From the NCBI RefSeq assembly GCF_023898315.1, contig NC_064618.1, positions 247,417,076 to 247,481,075 of the forward strand: DNA of 64,000 nucleotides, read 5' to 3'. The notes beneath the pieces were generated by a model, which saw only the letters and a list, made by a program, of their open reading frames with translations, did no database searches and had not been told where the DNA came from. The first letter of the stretch is position 1. Every line of letters starts with the position of its first letter. Shown here piece after piece: positions 10,080 through 22,332 of the stretch. The stretch is from Schistocerca nitens. Its lineage: Eukaryota; Arthropoda; Insecta; Orthoptera; Acrididae. A program made the position numbers and the translations under genes.

Positions 10080-10935
10080 TATTTACTCGATTTTGACCAT
10101 CTAATGGTGCCAGCTGAATTTGGAGAAGAGTCACATTACTCTTTTCTAGTCAGGATGCTGTTAAAATAGTATTTTAATTGTAGGTTACACCATTTGTGCA
10201 AAAACCAGGCCAATGGAAGAAAGAGAGGAAACATATTTGGCAAATATATACAAACGTATATTGTTTAAGGGACAATGAAAGGTCCTGCGCTGTCAATTGA
10301 TCGTTTTTGGACCTACTGAACTATTTAAAATTGTTTTTGACCTAATCTATATGGCACTGCAGCGAAATGAACTGTAACATTTCGAAATAAACTTTTCAAT
10401 TAATCGATGTCAGAAGTGTGTTTCATTTCTTTTAGCCTTCATCACCATATGTTTTACAGTAGAGAAATCAGATTGTCAGTGCAGATTGGCTTTTTTTTTT
10501 AACGTCATGCGTAGTAAACAATAACAACATTCAGTATTAGCAGACGGCGTGTAGGCTGCACCTTGTCGTTACAAGACATGGCGACTCAGTTTTCAAGTTG
10601 CTTCAAAGATGGCGGTGCCATAGCCAGTCTATGTTATTTATATAGGTCGTTGGGGACGCCTATGCATGTTGACAGCCATTTCCAGTAAAGCATCAGATGT
10701 TGGACCATCAACACATGAAAAGTTATGATAGACTCTGTTCCTTCGTTCAACCTCAACTTTTCCTGAGATATGTTTGACATGACTTTTCATCCTCCTTTTC
10801 TGTTGCAAAGAAGTTGAGCAATTATGACAGCAGCAGCTTCTGTATCGTCAACATTCCGAAACACATTATTATTGGGCAGCCTATGGAAAACGTCAATAAT
10901 ATTGCACAGTATGGTTGTGCAGTATTATTGACCGT
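10080..10935. other. unassigned stretch
   Basis: AT-rich, with no recognisable coding region or repeat. Confidence 0.4.
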
Positions 10936-10939
10936 CGAT

Positions 10940-11071
10940 GAATGCACTAAACAGATTCAGAAGGATGTAGGTTGCAGTAGGTACTGGGAGATGAAGAAGC
11001 TTGCACAGGATAGAGTAGCATGGAGAGCTGCATCAAGCCAGTCACTGGAGTGAAGACCACAACAACAATAC
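10940..11071 (+). mobile_element. RTE-like LINE, 3' tail only
   Basis: It encodes the last residues of the family seen at 12490-13066 (TKQIQKDVGCSRYWEMKKLA then AWRAAS) and ends in a short ACAACA tail. The copy is strongly 5' truncated. The RTE assignment rests on its similarity to endonuclease-RT ends and its microsatellite-like 3' tail. Confidence 0.7.
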
Positions 11072-12485
11072 CTCCCAATTTAAGTACGTCGTGGATCTGA
11101 TGATGAAAGATTGACCGTCAAGGGGCCGCTTAAGATGTCGACAGTTATTTCAACATGTCAATGTTTGTTGTTGTTAGCGTGATGGCTATGTTCAACTAAT
11201 CTCGTTTATCTCTTCTGGTGAGAGAATTCACACTTGTTTGGTTTTTACCAAGCCATGGAATTACTTCTTAAATACTGCGACTGTACTGAGCGACACCACA
11301 GCGAGTGCTCAACTACACCTTCCCTGTTGTTTACTTCGGGTTGCTGTAGGCAACGTCGTACATTCTTTCGCTGTTTCTTGAAAAATATTTTTATTATCAG
11401 AAAAGCGCTCTTATTTCAGCGCCTCTTATGCACGTCCTTCACCTTCGGCTGCGATGGACCTGCTATGCAGCGCCACCACTTCTCCTGTGAGGCTTCTTCG
11501 GCATCTGCAGAAGGTCGAGGTCTGTAAGAGAGCTCATATCTACACCAACTCGCTACAAAATGGTGTAACTACCTTTTAAGAGAACTCTTCTGAATTTGGT
11601 TGTTCTCGTATTCAACAATATTAGGTGACTAATCTCTTCTTACGCAGAAGAACATCTCAAGTGGGTGTCAGAATAGAACATAACGGCATGAGATTTCTCC
11701 TCAGCTTTTTTCAACTGTTCCTTCTGGCGTTTACACTGACAGTAGAGATGCAAGCTGTGTGCCTTCCAAAACACTGCCAAGTTGCGACACCAAAGCAGAA
11801 ACGCCACTCCCACAGCAGGTGGACACGCTTGACAGCAATGCGCTTTGCCACTGACCTGTGCTGACGCTTTTCCCGTCGTCTCTGCACTAACCAATCTCAA
11901 AGCGCGCGCAATGGAGATTTCGTACGTCAGGCCTCGCTAAACAGCGTTCCGCGTGGGCTACTCTCCAGCCGCGCTGCTACCTAGAGATCCTAGCGCAGTG
12001 GCGATTGGGACCGAGGGAGGAAAATCGAGGCTGCAGTTGGACGCCGTTAGAGCGAGGCAGTCGGCTTGTCACAATTACCTAACAATACCATTTGTATTAA
12101 ATTAGATTTACGTTCCACGTCAGAAATACCGTGGCGCCTACACACTTTGTTCAAATAAAGAAAAAGTAGAGAAGGCACACCGTTAAATGTTGAATGAGCA
12201 TTGCTTTACTTTCTGTATGGTTTGAAGGCCGCGCAAAGTGCTTAATATGCCATCGCACTCTTACGAGCTGGAAAAACATTTATTGGAACAACATTACAGA
12301 ACCAGCTACCGAGACGATATGATGCAGTTGTCTTCTGATGAAGCCATAAGGACGATATGATGTACTTGGTTCTGACGAACGGGAGTGAATACTATCTGAA
12401 CTTAAGGCGGCCATAGGAAAAGAACTAAGTTAAAGGTATGTAAAGTAATGAGAAAATCTGTTACGGTCGACATCACAAATTATTT
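11072..12485. other. unassigned stretch
   Basis: No element was recognised. There is a GC-richer patch near 11890-12060. Small open frames at 11234-11527 and 11640-11900 have no recognisable features. Confidence 0.4.
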
Positions 12486-12489
12486 GATT

Positions 12490-13035
12490 TCATTAACACA
12501 ATCCCAAAGAAAGCATGTGTTGACAGATGTGAAAATTACCGAACTATCAGTTTAATAAGTCACAGCTGCAAAATACTAACGCGAATTCTTTACAGACGAA
12601 TGGAAAAACTGGTAGAAGCGGACCTCGCGGAAGATCAGTTTGGATTCCGTAGAAATGCTGGAACACGTGAGGCAATACTAAGAGAATAGAAGCTTTCGAA
12701 ATGTGGTGATACAGAAGAATGCTGAAGATAAGGTGGGTAGATCACGTAACTAATGAGGAGGTATTGAATAGGATTGGGGAGAAGAGAAGTTTGTGGCACA
12801 ACTTGACTAGAAGAAGGGATCGGTTGGTAGGACATATTTTGAGGCATCAAGGGATCACAAATTTAGCATTGGAGGGCAGTGTGGAGGGTAAAAATCGTAG
12901 AGGGAGACCAAGAGATGAATACACTAAGCAGATTCAGAAGGATGTAGGCTGCAGTAGGTACTGGGAGATGAAGAAGATTGCACAGGATAGAGTAGCATGG
13001 AGAGCTGCATCAAACCAGTCTCAGGACTGAAGACC

Positions 13036-13066
<31 letters not shown>
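12490..13066 (+). mobile_element. RTE-like LINE with internal deletion
   Basis: Near 12500-12685 it has the fingers of a reverse transcriptase: CVDRCENYRTISLISHSCK, then EDQFGFRRNAGTREAIL. It jumps at about 12685 to IEAFEM and the C-terminal block, RRMLKIRWVDHVTNEEVLNR and RGRPRDEYTKQIQKDVG, to a stop at 13028. The palm with the FADD site is missing, so it cannot polymerise. The 3' end is a clean (CAA)n run at 13033-13066. Confidence 0.75.
13033..13066 (+). repeat. (CAA)n tail of RTE-like LINE
   Basis: About eleven CAA units follow the stop codon. A shorter version is at 11060-11071 and, inverted, at 52729-52740. Confidence 0.8.
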
Positions 13067-13068
<2 letters not shown>

Positions 13069-13864
13069 CTTTTAATACACGGGGAGAATAATTTCTTAAC
13101 AGATGTGGCGGACGGTATTGATGCTATCAAACAAAACTTAATCCTGTGGAAAAATAAGCTTCAAGTTCTTAACACGACACATTTTCCAGAACTCAAGGCA
13201 GTCACTTGACACATGACTGACTACCTTTCAATATTTGAAACATTTCATTATGAGTTCTCATACAGGTTCCAAGACTTTGCACATTGAAGACTCATTTCGA
13301 TTCACTTGTCACGCCGTTCTCACTTCTGGTTACCGATTTACCTCCGCATTACCTCCAGCTTGAGCTAATACATGTAGAGTATAGCACCCGGCTAAGTGAC
13401 CTGCTTGTCCAGTCCGGGAATTTACAAGGTCTTATAAAAAGTTTCCCGGGCTGTACAGACAAGTCTCTAAAGTTATTTCATTGTTTGCCTTAAATTATGT
13501 ATTTTTTTCTGAAAAGAAATTGAGAAAGTGCCGCCAAAGTTCAGGTTTAACAGATGTTAATTTGCGTAAGACCATGTGTTTATGTCACGAACCATAATTC
13601 CAGATACATTACACATTCTAAAATTGTAATGCGTATAAATTTACAAACTTCACAACTTGATGTTACAGCAAATGCCTGTATGTTAAGTTTTTTGTAGTTT
13701 TGTCCACTGTATTATCACTGTCTAGTTCACTCATTCGATTAAGCTTGTGAAGTCATTGTTTTGGCGGAAAAATAAAAAGTTGAAAATAAACGGTAGTGAT
13801 AAAGTTGTTCTTATGAAAGTGTGCCTCTTAGAAGTAGTCACACGGTGTTGCAAAGAGGTCTTCC
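13067..13864. other. unassigned stretch
   Basis: Nothing recognisable was seen. Confidence 0.4.
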
Positions 13865-13867
13865 TAA

Positions 13868-15141
13868 AGCCTGGTTTACACGACGACACTAGGTTGCAGG
13901 CGACTGCGCTACCGGCCACTGCGCATGCGCACCGCCCGCTTGCGCAACTCGTTGGTGAAGCTAAACACTTTCGGCGTGTTCCAACTTTGGCGACACTAGT
14001 TGCATGAGTTTTGAGGTTACGTGTGATCGTAGAGTGAAGACAAACTGAAATATGAAGTGGGGAACGGATAATAACGATCGCTTTTTGGGTATCTATACTT
14101 TGCACACGTTTTTGTGGGATTTCAATTATGCTGATTACAAAAATAAGCAACATATTGCTGCCGCTGAGACCGTCATGTGCGATCATAACATAGATGGTTT
14201 GACAATATCTGAGCTACAGGGCAAAATTTACTGAGTTACGAGCACATACACAACTGAATTAACAAAAAATACAAGCAAGTGTAATTCTAGCTGTGGCTCT
14301 CGTCTACAAGACTAAAATCCCATCGTTCGAGTTGGCCAACTCCTTGTTAAGGAATATGGTTGACAGGAGGGAAGGCTATACAGATTCAAGAAGCTGCATT
14401 CTTTATTCAATTCATCTATTTAAAACGTCGCTGCAGTGCTCCCCATTCACATACGTTAGAATTTTGAAATATTGGCACTGTACAGATCTATCTTCAAGAG
14501 AGTAGAGAGAGTAGTTTGCAAACCATTCTCTTCTTAATGCGGCCTGCTTCAATAATTATTGTTGCTAATGTTAATAATTATTACTGTTAATGTTAATAAT
14601 TATTGGTGTTAATGAAACAGCGTCATCACCAACTAAAACCGTATCTTGTAGCATGCCGAGTGTTCTCGATTGTAATGCACGCAATATGATATGTAATTTC
14701 AGTACTGGCGACAATGCCTCATGCATTACAGTATCTTTATTCCTTATCGCATAATTAACTCTATTTAGAAGAAACGTGAACAGTTCTGGCGACATGCTAG
14801 GATAATTAAAAGAACTTCTTGGATTTACCGTAATAAATTATTTCAGCAAGGATGCTGAGGAACCGAGCTGACGTCTTTTCTTCATCCCGCCACGAATCGA
14901 AATACATGTCTTATTTTTTTGTTATGCGGCGATTCCACGCAGCAAGCTTTAACTCCATCACAACTCGTACGACGTGCAGCTGCCAAAAATTTCATTTCAG
15001 ACGCGACTCAGGGACCCACAAATGACGAAACTGAAGTGAATACTGGTGTCGCCGTGTCTACAGTCATATATGAAACCACTTGCGTGCAACTCATTCCACG
15101 CAACGAGTGGCGCAACCCAATGTCATCGTGCAAACTAGGCT
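13868..15141 (+). mobile_element. Harbinger/PIF-type DNA transposon remnant
   Basis: Left end AGCCTGGTTTACACGACGAC and right end (reversed) AGCCTAGTTTGCACGATGAC are matching terminal inverted repeats that extend into similar subterminal sequence. TAA flanks both sides (13865-13867 and 15142-15144), as expected for Harbinger's 3-bp duplication. The 1274-bp interior encodes a MADF/Myb-like fragment but no transposase was found, so it would need enzymes from elsewhere. Confidence 0.7.
14052..14430 (+). pseudogene. MADF/Myb-like DNA-binding protein, broken
   Basis: The frame 14052-14234 encodes FLWDFNYADYKNKQHIAAA, which matches the MADF pattern (LWD...DYKN). It passes through a frameshift near 14225 and a stop at about 14262 into KIPSFELANSLLRNMVDRRE, which resembles the C-terminal part of that domain. 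Harbinger elements carry a second gene for a Myb-like protein that helps bring the transposase to DNA, and this is most likely that gene. Confidence 0.6.
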
Positions 15142-15284
15142 TAAGTTTCCCGCGTGTGCAACTTTCGGCATGTAGCTGTCTTTCTCACACACCTGCTTAG
15201 AACAGCTTAGTGGTGGGGGAAGCCGGAACACTGAACAGACTCGGCTGCGTTGCAGCAGCGCGAGCGTGCTCCGAAAGCATCAGT

Positions 15285-15521
15285 TGGTTGGTTGTTTGGG
15301 AGAAGAGACCAAACAGCGAGGTTATCGGTCTCATAGGATTAGGGAAGGATGGGGAAGGAAGTCGGCCGTCCCCTTTCAAAGGAACCATCCCGGCATTTGC
15401 CTGGAGCGATTTAGGGAAATCACGGAAAACCTAAATCAGGATGGCCGGACGTGGGATTGAACCGTCGTCCTTCCGAATACGAATCCAGTGTGCTAACCAC
15501 TGCGGCACCTCGCTCGGTCGC
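15285..15521 (-). mobile_element. tRNA-derived SINE, family 2
   Basis: On the minus strand it starts CCGAGCGAGGTGCCGCAG, then GTGGTTAGCAC (A-box-like), and a B box GGTTCAATCCC. A non-tRNA body follows. A 10-bp duplication AAGCATCAGT flanks it at 15275-15284 and 15522-15531. It is transcribed by RNA polymerase III in principle and depends on a partner LINE. Confidence 0.8.
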
Positions 15522-15531
15522 AAGCATCAGT

Positions 15532-15965
15532 CTTGGCCAGCCCTGCTCTACATGATAACTACCTAAACGACGGTTTTGCACCATCATCTTTCATCTGATT
15601 GCGAGGAAGACGTGGAACAACCTGGTACTCCACAATTCCAAGTAGCCATCAACCTTCGGAGCCATTGAGCCACCTTTGGGTGTCTGTCTCTGTGCGGTAT
15701 GCAGACATTTTCGATGTAAGACCCACAAACTCCACAATCTGCGACCCATTCACCTCGTCTTGCATTAGACCGATAAACTTGTTATCAGGCTTTATGTCAT
15801 AAGATTATCAGCCCCTCATCCAGACGTGAGGAACGTGTTGGGATGGCACATTGTCACTTCGTATGAACTGCAACCCTTCCCCCAATAAGTAAAAGTGTTC
15901 GTATTCATATAATACAACTTCGGTTTAACAAAGTGCGTCTTAGCAAAATCATAAGGAAACTCGTA
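15532..15965. other. unassigned stretch
   Basis: Nothing recognisable was seen. Confidence 0.4.
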
Positions 15966-15978
15966 CATACGGGGTTTG

Positions 15979-16182
15979 GCTCAAATGGTTCAAATGGCTC
16001 TGAGCACTATGAGACTTAACACCTGAGGTTATCAGTCCCCTAGAACTTAGAACTACTTAAACGTAACTAACCTAAGGACATCATACACATCCATGCCCGA
16101 GGCAGGATTCGAACCTGCGACCGTAGCGGTCGCGCGGGTCCAGACTGAAGCGCCTAGAACAGCTCGGCCACCGCGGCCGGCC
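15979..16182 (-). mobile_element. tRNA-derived SINE, family 1
   Basis: On the minus strand it begins GGCCGGCCGCGGTGGCCGAG, has the B box GGTTCGAATCC and a body ending AGTGCTCAGAGCCATTTGA. It is flanked by CATACGGGGTTTG (15966-15978) and CATACGAGGTTTG (16183-16195), a 13-bp duplication with one mismatch. It is the commonest repeat in the window. Confidence 0.85.
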
Positions 16183-16195
16183 CATACGAGGTTTG

Positions 16196-16880
16196 AATAG
16201 GTCCAATAAACAGGTTTTATGAACTTCACAGAAACTTTAGCCATCTCTAGAGCTACGAATTTTTTGTTGAAGATTGTCGCCCTTTTAAAATTTAGCTTGG
16301 CATCAGTTGCATTTCGCTACAACGCCTCTCCCACGAACTGACTAAATAAATATTGCAATGATTTCTAACATTCTGCTTTGTATTCCCAAAAATTGCATTA
16401 CTCATGAATTTTTAAAAGCCTTTCTCAAAGTCACACGTTGTGGAAGCTCTGTTATTAATGTACTTCTTCAGCCACTATGACTAGTCGAATTTAATAGCAC
16501 GAGTGCCTCTAATCAGTTTCACCCCCATACTGAGACATTCTGGAGGTTTTCATAATGCAATATATTTCTTCTCTTACCCTCCAGTATCGTCAACAGCTAG
16601 GGGAGGGAACAGTTCCGTGCACTAGAGTGATCTGGACGTAATGGCTAACCGCTGTGCATGTCATGTAAACTGTTAGAATACGCCAAGTCTGCCTCTAACA
16701 CATGTTCTACTCTCGAATCTATCTAATCAGTTGAGTTATTTACGAGAAAGCCATCGAAACCCTCCAGTAGGCAGAGACTGATGGGTAGCATGACAGTATA
16801 AATTGTTCGCGTCTAGGTGTATGATATACCTTGAACCGCCAGTTGCTTCATTGAACTTCTCAACGATTCGAGGACCTCTG
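16196..16880. other. unassigned stretch
   Basis: Nothing recognisable was seen. Confidence 0.4.
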
Positions 16881-16889
16881 CATACCTAT

Positions 16890-17500
16890 GGAAACATTGG
16901 CAAAGGCCGCTGAGAACCTCGCGCTCAAAAGAAACAGCAGCATGTACTTATATTGCCTCCGATGATCTCTGCATTGCCGTCTGTCAGGAGGTGGTGCCCC
17001 TTTGGCACCGCCAATGGTCCTCCCTTCACGGGAATAAGCTTCGGCTTATGAAGCCTCTCCCAGCACCTTGGACGACCTCCTCCCGGTCCTCCCGCCGGGA
17101 GGAGATTAATTTAACTCGGCTGCGTATCGGGCACTACCTCTTTAGCCATCGTCATTTGCAAGTGGCGCTACCGCACCACTTTGTACACATTGCGCCCAAA
17201 TTTTAACTGTCCGTCACTTGCTGATGGAATGACCTTTTTTAAACTATTTACGTTCCAGCTTAGGCTTGCCGCCTGATTTATCAGCCGTTTAAGCGAATGA
17301 CACGCGGGCTGTCGACTGAGTTTTACTTTTTATCCGCCGAAGCAATATGGCGAAGGCCATTTAATTTTTAGTTTTGGACCTTCGTTTCTGTATGGTGTCT
17401 TTTCTAGCCCTTTTTCCACGTGCCTGTCTTTAGATGTCTTCTATTATGTCAATTGGGACGTTTTTTAACTCCTCTCTGTCTTCGAGTTCTATACTTTTAA
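16890..17500 (+). mobile_element. I-group LINE 3' remnant with post-RNase H region
   Basis: The frame 16991-17206 reads SRREEINLTRLRIGHYLFSH, a pattern found just after the RNase H domain in I-group LINEs, where a zinc-binding motif follows. The zinc cysteines are mostly lost. Later fragments (LGLPPDLSAV, then ANDTRA) fit the C-terminal tail of such proteins. There are stops after 17206. Both ends are blurred. Confidence 0.6.
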
Positions 17501-17569
17501 CTTGGGCGCCTATGACCCCAGTTGTTTTTGCGCGCTAAAGCTAAACAAAACAAACAAAAACAATGTCAA

Positions 17570-17780
17570 ATGGTTCAAATAGATCTGAGCACTATGGGAC
17601 TCAACTGCTGTGGTCATAAATCCCCTAGAACTTGTAACTACTTAAACCTAACTAACCTAAGGACAGCACACAACACCCAGCCATCACGAGGCAGAGAAAA
17701 TCCCTGACCCCGCCGGGAATCGAACCCGGGAACCCGGGCGTGGGAAGCGAGAACGCTACCGCACGACCACGAGATGCAGG
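17570..17780 (-). mobile_element. tRNA-derived SINE, family 1 variant head
   Basis: The body matches family 1 (AGTTCTAGGGGA, TCAGAGC), but the head has a different tRNA-like region with CCCGGGTTCGATTCCCGGCG. A 15-bp duplication CAAAAACAATGTCAA flanks it (17555-17569 and 17781-17795), so it is a bona fide retroposed copy. Confidence 0.85.
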
Positions 17781-17795
17781 CAAAAACAATGTCAA

Positions 17796-18690
17796 CATCG
17801 CTTAAGAGTTTTATGTTGAGTTGTGAGCTTTTGCGCATTGTGTCCCACGGAAGCCACGGTACGACGTAGTAGATAATTTTAATAGTTTTCGAATAGTCAG
17901 TGGCACATGCTGAGTGGCTACACAGTAACATAGTGGGTGCAGTTTGCTCGTTGATCGGAGAAGCTACCTTCTCCCCAATTCACATTTGACAAAAGAAATT
18001 TCCGACTTTTGCTGCATTGGGACAGTGAAGTAACTCAATGGCGATAAGTGAAAATTTGTGCCAGACCATGATTCGAAGCCTCTTTACGAGAGCGGTCGCA
18101 TGAATTGCTGCACCTATCCAGGCACGTCTCTCGTCCGACTCAAATTTGCCATATGTCGCTCTCAACGGCGTAGTGTCCCCTGGCCATTAGGGTGCCCACT
18201 TAACACTTTCCTGTTTTCTCTTCCGCTTTTCTGGTTACATGACAATGAAAATTGTATATAATACACCAAAGATCGTATTTTACACGATACCTTACTTATC
18301 CTCTGGCGTCCGTAATTATCATATGTGACATCTCCAGTCTTAAAATTTTTTCACGTGTTTTTCGACTGCTTTAGTGAGAGCGCCTGCCGGTATCGCAGAG
18401 TATACATTCAGCGCATTCGTGATTCGTTTAAACTTCTTCACGCCATCAACAGGTGGCAGCAGCAGGTGCAAAGTGAGTGTTAACGACGGCATGCACCATG
18501 TCGGGAATTAAAAAACGTAAATATTCTAATCTTTTGCAATTTCATACATTTAGAAGCATAGTTATAATCGCAAATGGTTCATTTATCCTGTAAATAAATA
18601 TCTCTACCGAGGAACTACCCTACATGAGCAAAATGTTCTACTTAATTGCAGGTATCATCCCTGATACCTTGGGACTCTATTACTATAAAT
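17796..18690. other. unassigned stretch
   Basis: Nothing recognisable was seen before the LINE homology starts near 18695. Confidence 0.4.
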
Positions 18691-18694
18691 CTCC

Positions 18695-19945
18695 TGTCAT
18701 TGCTTACTTGGTAGGTCGTACCACTCGCTCCTTCCGGCTCCTGGATTTCTCTCTTACCGTCTGCGCCCGTCCTGCCCGTCCTGCACCCCTCTACCATCCT
18801 CCACACCTACAAATCCTTAATCTGTCCCATCCTCTGTTATGCCAGTCTCGCCTGGATATCTGCCCCTACCCCCTCCCTGCCAAATTCTATAAGTCCCTCC
18901 AGATCCTTGAGCATCATGCACTCCGCCTCGCCTTCCGTATACGCCTCCCGTCCCCCACGCGGATCCTCTATGACCTCATTCCTTTCCCCCACCTGCTCCT
19001 ATTCCTCAAACATATCCGCATCCTCTACACCTCCCGCCACCTTGATCCCCCTCAGGCCCAGGTTGCTCCTCTCCTCTCCCATCCCTGCCCCCTGCCACAC
19101 CTTCACTGTTGTGTCCCCCCTACCCTCCATCCCTATACCCTTCACCTCCTTTCCCAAGGTGGCTTCTATCAACTCCCCCTACTGGATGATGCCCTCTCTC
19201 CCTCCATTTATCCCTCCTATCAACTCTGATCCTCCCCCCATCCTTTCCTCCACCCTTTCCCTGGGCTCCCTCTCCCCCCCCCCCCTTCCATCCTGTTTTC
19301 TCCCTGCCTAACCTCTCCCTACCTCCCTTCTCCCTCCCCCCCCCCCCACGAGTCCTTTTGTATTCCCATCCTCTGCCTTCTCCACTCCCTGTCGCGTCTG
19401 CCCAGTACCCCCCACCCCTCTTATGGGTCCTCATCCTCCATTGGCTCCTTTCCCCCCCTCCCCCCTTTCGTTTTTCCTCTCCTTCCCCCCTTTTTATTTT
19501 CCCATCATCTATCCCACTTCCCCCCACCTGCTCTCGGCTGTGGTCTGTCATATTTGCCAACTTTTTAGTGCAGTGTTTCTAGTGAATGTTCTGTGTTTGT
19601 TCGTCTTTCCAAAGTGTTGCAAACAGAATCCTGCTGTCGCTGGGTGTGAATTTTATGTCTTTTACGCACAGAAACCAGACTGTCGCCGTGTTTTTTTAAT
19701 TGTCTATTTTTTTACCTGTCTGCTTCATATGTATTTCATTAGCATCATCATCCGTTTGTTCTATATTTTAAGTTCCACGATTTTTTTTCGCCGTTTCACC
19801 ACTTAAGTCTCCGATTTTATCGCCCGTTTTTATTCTTTATTATCTTCCTTTTTAAAACAAAGTCTGTAGGCTGAAGAGCGGCATACTAAGCTGCGGCCAG
19901 CCCGCCCCCTTCGGGGGGAATCGAAACTCAATAAAGAAAAAGAAA
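18695..19945 (+). mobile_element. 5'-truncated Jockey-group LINE copy
   Basis: It is the same family as 3658-9096. Shared stretches include GRTTRSFRL, YKSLQILEHHALRLAFRIRL, PSPTRILYDLIPFPHLLLFL and a C-terminus SIYPSYQL. It covers only the last ~200 residues of ORF2 with an internal deletion near 18770-18870, then a C-rich 3' UTR and AATAAAGAAAAAGAAAAA at the end. It is non-autonomous and dead. No clear target duplication was found. Confidence 0.8.
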
Positions 19946-19989
19946 AACTTTCTTGGTTATAGTGGCGCATGTGTTTGTTTCTTCATTTT

Positions 19990-22069
19990 TTGCTAAATGT
20001 CTTCTGTCTAAATATATTCGGTATTTATTGTATTACTTTACTGAAAATAATGAACCCAGTAATCCCATTTTCCATGGTGTAGAGCTAACTGATGAAGAAA
20101 TAGCGGAACTTTTGGCAGTGGAAGATCCAAATATTCCTGAGTTTGAGCTGTCTGAAGAAGAGATGAGCTTGACATAGTTGTCAGATCACAAACTCCAGCA
20201 GCTGATGAGTCACCATCCGAATCAGATGGCGATGGGGTACTTTTGAGTGAGATCCAACGCAGAGGTGCAAAATTGAGACACACGACAGAGTAAGTAGTTG
20301 CTAGATACGAATCTGTATGGCATATTTAACGGATAGTTTGCAAAGATTTACGTTATTTTACTTTAATTTCTAGGTTTAATCCTGAAGTACCAGAATTTGC
20401 AATATCTGAAATTCCAATTGTGAAGTCACCATTTGATTATTTCACGCAATATATTGATCAAACATTATTTGATGATAGGGCTTATTATAAATATTTACGC
20501 CATGTTACACGAACAGGAAAGTCAATGGACTGTAGTGGAGCTGAATTAAGAAAGTTTGGGGGGGGGGGGGGTTAGTATCCTGATTGCATTACAGGGGTTA
20601 CCTAGATTGAGAATGTGTTGGGAAAGGCGAACACGTTGTCCACTGATTGCAGATACAATTAGCAGGGACAGGTTTTACCTATGAAACTGGTTATTGACAA
20701 TGCTCTATTAGAGGAAACCAAACTAAGTTACAGTTATTGGAACATACGACCACTCCTCAACAGACTAAGAAATGTAGTTCGAAATCATCCCCGATTAACT
20801 CATGCATGTATAGATGAGCAGATGATACCCTTTACAGGTCAAGTAAGAACAAGACAGGACGTTAGAATAAATTTCACCCAGTTGGCTTGAAGAACTTTGT
20901 GCTAGCTACATCCAACGGTATATCACTTGACTTTTTGCTATACCGAGGAAAGGGTAAACATATCACGTCTGGAAAAATTCCAGTACCTGACAACCTTGAT
21001 ATTGGAGGGCGTGGTGTACTAAAGCTTTAAGATTCCTTGCCACCTGGGTCACTAAAATACTGTGATAGATATTTCACATATGTCCCCTTAAGCCGGCCGG
21101 AGTGGCCATGCGGTTCTGGGCGCTGCAGTCTGGAGCCGAGCGACCGCTGCGGTCGCAGGTTCGAATCCTGCCTCGGGCATGGATGTGTGTGATGTCCTTA
21201 GGTTAGTTAGGTTTAAGTAGTGCTAAGTTCTAGGCGACTGATGACCTCAGAAGTTAAGTCGCATAGTGCTCAGAGCCATTTGAAACCATCTGTCCCCTTA
21301 CTAGTCTCCTAACTCATGGCCAGTCTTAGCAACTGGGATTATCATGGCTAATCGTCTTCCAAAAGCTGTAAATTTCAAGAGAGATTTAAATTTGAAAAAG
21401 GAGGGCAGATGTTCTTTTCATCTGGTTGTAAGGAGTGATGAAAAAATAGCTGCAATGAAATGGTTTGACAATAAACGTATTTACGTTGCATCTTCTGCTT
21501 TTGGTGTTCATTCCACTGTCCAAATTCAACGCTGGTCAAAGAAAGATAAGGTTTATGTCCAAATTCATAGACCAAATGCAGTTACGAAATATAAAAAATA
21601 TGTGGGTGGTGTGGACCTCCTGGATAGGGTAGTGGGAAAATACCCAATGAGAAGTAGAACTAACAAATGGACAGTACGTGTGATCCATCACTTCATAGAT
21701 TTTCCTGTTGCAGCAGCTTGGCTACAATATAAGCAATGCAAAGTAATAAATTTATGAGAAAAGACATCTTATTTTCTATGGTGTGTCAGAACATGAGCAA
21801 AGATCAGACTCGAGCAATGATGATGATGAGAGTGATGATGATGAAGGTCCACCAGCAAAACGGGCAAGAACACCAAAAGCTTTACCATCTTTGCCATTCA
21901 GGGTGCCAAATGCTAAGCACATGCATCAGATGATGAACAACATACAGAAAAATAGATCAAAATGCAGGTTGAGGGTTGTAGAGGTCTAACGTTTGTACGA
22001 TGCAGCACATGTCAAATGTTCCTGTGCTTTACATCTGAACGAAATTGTTTTGTTCTTTTTCACATGAAG
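19990..22069 (+). pseudogene. piggyBac-type transposase, decayed
   Basis: Frames in order: an acidic N-terminus (20070-20175, LTDEEIAELLAVEDPN), a core start (20380-20560, PFDYFTQYIDQTLFDD), THACIDEQMIPFTGQ near 20790, then NFVLATSNGISLDFLLYRGKG. After the SINE come RCSFHLVVRSDEKIAAMKW and VGGVDLLDRVVGKYPMRS (21344-21757). The C-terminus has an acidic/basic patch (PPAKRARTP) and a Cys-rich finger in a shifted frame (RCSTCQMFLCF...C). There are multiple frameshifts, one at a G tract near 20559-20571. It would have moved the element by TTAA-specific cut and paste. Confidence 0.8.
21091..21290 (+). mobile_element. tRNA-derived SINE, family 1, inside piggyBac
   Basis: A full-length head (GCCGGCCGGAGTGGCCATG) and B box GGTTCGAATCC are present. 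It is flanked by a perfect 10-bp duplication TGTCCCCTTA (21081-21090 and 21291-21300). It interrupts the piggyBac reading frame, so it is younger. Confidence 0.9.
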
Positions 22070-22328
22070 TGAGTTTGAACTTATGTTACGTTTCTCACAC
22101 AGAAACAGGATTATTTTATATGTTAAGAATAATTTTGTTGTAACACTCATATATATCACTTTGTATTAACATAGACTGCAGGTATCACGTATGATATCAT
22201 CTGAAAAATATATGTAAAAATGAAAATAAAATTTTTCTCTGTATTTTTTACTTATTTGTGTCCTTATCGCTTATGAATATCAGTTTCATTAAAATCAGAC
22301 TTCGGACCAACCTTCAGGACTCTAGAGG
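22070..22328 (+). mobile_element. piggyBac 3' end
   Basis: AT-rich tail ending ..TCCTGAA..CTCTAGAGG, then TTAA at 22329-22332, the expected target site. The matching left terminus was not located, probably because the LINE at 18695-19945 disrupted it. Confidence 0.5.
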
Positions 22329-22332
22329 TTAA

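Noticed and set aside
12997-13209. Poly-threonine frame
   Set aside because: It translates the (CAA)n tail in the wrong frame.
16053-16244. Repeated short frames containing AVLGASVW...ATVAGSNPA
   Set aside because: They are translations of the family 1 SINE tRNA-like head and recur at every copy.
20559-20571. G tract as a programmed frameshift site in piggyBac
   Set aside because: The gene has several other lesions and a SINE insertion, so decay is the simpler reading.
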